A stretch of 13,692 nt of DNA from Dehalococcoidales bacterium (lineage in GTDB: Bacteria; Chloroflexota; Dehalococcoidia; Dehalococcoidales; UBA2162), in NCBI GenBank assembly GCA_020343555.1, contig CP070800.1, forward strand, positions 2,319,077 to 2,332,768, read 5' to 3'. Shown one piece after another: positions 12,558 through 13,692 of the stretch. Both the position numbers and the translations under genes were made by a program. The notes under the pieces are model-generated. The model did no database searches. It worked only from the letters and a program-made list of their open reading frames with translations, and was not told where the DNA came from. How positions within the stretch are numbered: the stretch's first letter is position 1; the number at the start of each line of letters is the position of its first letter.

Positions 12558-13692
12558 TCGAAAACGCCTTCGCTTAACAGGGAGATGAATTCTTCATCGG
12601 ATAATCCCAGGATTCTGGTGCAGACATATTCGTTGTGTTCTCCCAGGCAGGGGGCAGGCTTGATATGAACAGGGCTTTCAGACATGATTATTGGCCATCC
12701 CTGTTGATAACACTTCCCTATCTCCGGATGTTCTAAGAGCTGAAAATATCCCCGATGCTCGAGTTGTGGATCTTCGAATATTTCTTTATTGGTTCTTACA
12801 ATACCTGCCGGAACTCCGGCTTCCTGCAGAATTACGGTTATTTCTTCGGGAGTATATTGTTGGGTCCATTCTTCTACGTGCTCATTTAATTGCTCTTCAT
12901 TCTCTTTTCTTCGTTTAAGAGAGGAGAATCTTTCCTCTTTCGTCCATCCCGGGTAGTCAAGGGCTTTTCGAAAAGCTTCCCACTCGTTATCTGTGAAAAC
13001 ACTGATCGCACACCACCGGTCATTTCCCCGACAACGGTACACCCCGTGCGGGGCAGCGTATGGAGACTGGTTACCTGACCGCGTCGACAGGATACGGTTA
13101 ACCGCAAAGTCCATTACCAGCGGCGCCAGAAACTGGCAGGTTGTTTCGTACTGGCTGATATCGATATACTGTCCTTTACCTGTTCTTCGGCGATAATCCA
13201 GGGCAGCTAATATCGTGGTGACTCCGAACCAAGGAACAACACTGTCGGGGTAGGCTTGAAGAGTGCCAACCGGTGACCGGTCAGGCCATCCGGTCAGGTT
13301 ACCAATGCCGGTCAAAGCAACGGTATTCCATCCGTAACCGGTGAATAAAGCCCTCGGACCGGTCTGTCCCTGTATCGTGGCACTCAGCATGATTATGTTC
13401 GGGTTTATTGCTTTGAGTTTTTCATAACTGAGCCCCAGTCTATCCATGACACCCGTCCCGAAATTCTCAACCACTACATCAGCCCAGGTGATGAGTTTTT
13501 CGACTATTTGCGATGCTCTCGGGTGCTTCAGGTCGAGTGTCAGACTCATCTTGCTGTTATTTGCTACGAGGAAACAACCGGAACGGTTTATACCGCTGAC
13601 TCCATCTTTATACGGAGATGTCACCCGGGTGATATCAAGGTTCGAGTTGCTTTCAATCTTGATTACGTTAGCACCATAATCGCCCAGATAAG
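12554..13692 (-). CDS. CaiB/BaiF family III CoA-transferase (5' end outside window)
   Basis: Family III CoA-transferase moving CoA between carboxylic acids in the cytoplasm. The frame is open to the window edge. The first visible residues, YLGDYGANVIKIE, match the family's N-terminal ADLGAEVIKVE stretch, so about 25-30 residues are missing and the GTG at 13624 is internal. About 378 residues are visible. Seen: LTLDLKHPRA, ADVVVENFGTGVMDRLGLSYEKL (usually ENFRPG), NPNIIMLSATIQGQTGP, RRTGKGQYIDISQYET and the C-terminal GVPAGIVRTNKEIFEDPQL. Where formyl-CoA transferase has its catalytic Asp (DVSMQDA), this protein has Glu (QYET, codon 13145-13147). Some relatives may share this, so activity is not ruled out. 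Its stop overlaps that of the convergent Tm-1-like gene. It could provide a second CoA-activation route alongside the family I enzyme. Confidence 0.92.
   Translation of the reverse strand, partial: YLGDYGANVIKIESNSNLDITRVTSPYKDGVSGINRSGCFLVANNSKMSLTLDLKHPRASQIVEKLITWADVVVENFGTGVMDRLGLSYEKLKAINPNIIMLSATIQGQTGPRALFTGYGWNTVALTGIGNLTGWPDRSPVGTLQAYPDSVVPWFGVTTILAALDYRRRTGKGQYIDISQYETTCQFLAPLVMDFAVNRILSTRSGNQSPYAAPHGVYRCRGNDRWCAISVFTDNEWEAFRKALDYPGWTKEERFSSLKRRKENEEQLNEHVEEWTQQYTPEEITVILQEAGVPAGIVRTNKEIFEDPQLEHRGYFQLLEHPEIGKCYQQGWPIIMSESPVHIKPAPCLGEHNEYVCTRILGLSDEEFISLLSEGVFD

Overview
The window reads as a bacterial chromosome segment of moderate G+C. Genes start mostly with ATG after clear Shine-Dalgarno sequences, and there are sigma70-like promoter boxes. 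The gene set (CoA-transferases of two families, an AprA-like flavoprotein with its ferredoxin, a GlcD-like oxidase, two Tm-1/UPF0261 proteins, a carboxylesterase and an SDR) suits an anaerobic or facultative heterotroph of sediments. It resembles the carboxylic-acid catabolic islands of uncultured Chloroflexota (Dehalococcoidia-like). That placement is inference from gene content only. No rRNA, tRNA, CRISPR array, transposase or phage gene was seen.

Left part (1-3415): the 3' portion of a GlcD-type FAD oxidase gene (+) converges on a gene (-) for a secreted PQQ-type beta-propeller protein with a C-terminal DUF11-like domain. A strong hairpin lies just past the propeller gene. The 463-bp gap upstream of the propeller gene holds a well-formed promoter, a foldable RNA and a terminator-like hairpin on the + strand. 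It also holds, on the - strand, an unusually perfect Shine-Dalgarno sequence next to a 23-codon reading frame.

Middle (3416-5847): an SDR dehydrogenase and a cytoplasmic type-B carboxylesterase, both +. The esterase has its own candidate promoter.

Right part (5944-13692): a five-gene - strand operon, in transcription order Tm-1-like protein, CoA-transferase alpha, CoA-transferase beta, AprA/fumarate-reductase-like flavoprotein, and two-cluster ferredoxin. A second Tm-1-like gene is divergent from it across a 136-bp control region. A partial CaiB/BaiF CoA-transferase gene (-) converges on that second Tm-1 gene, with overlapping stop codons.

Working model (inference): the esterase releases a carboxylic acid or alcohol, the SDR and GlcD-like oxidase handle hydroxy groups, and a family I or family III CoA-transferase activates the acid. 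The flavoprotein-ferredoxin pair then carries out a redox step on the acid or its CoA ester. The two Tm-1-like proteins, of unknown bacterial function, are tied to this pathway by position. The substrate cannot be named from sequence. The most unusual items are the AprAB-like pair inside a CoA-transferase operon, the divergent Tm-1 paralogues with different glycine loops, and the candidate small RNA at about 3107-3197.
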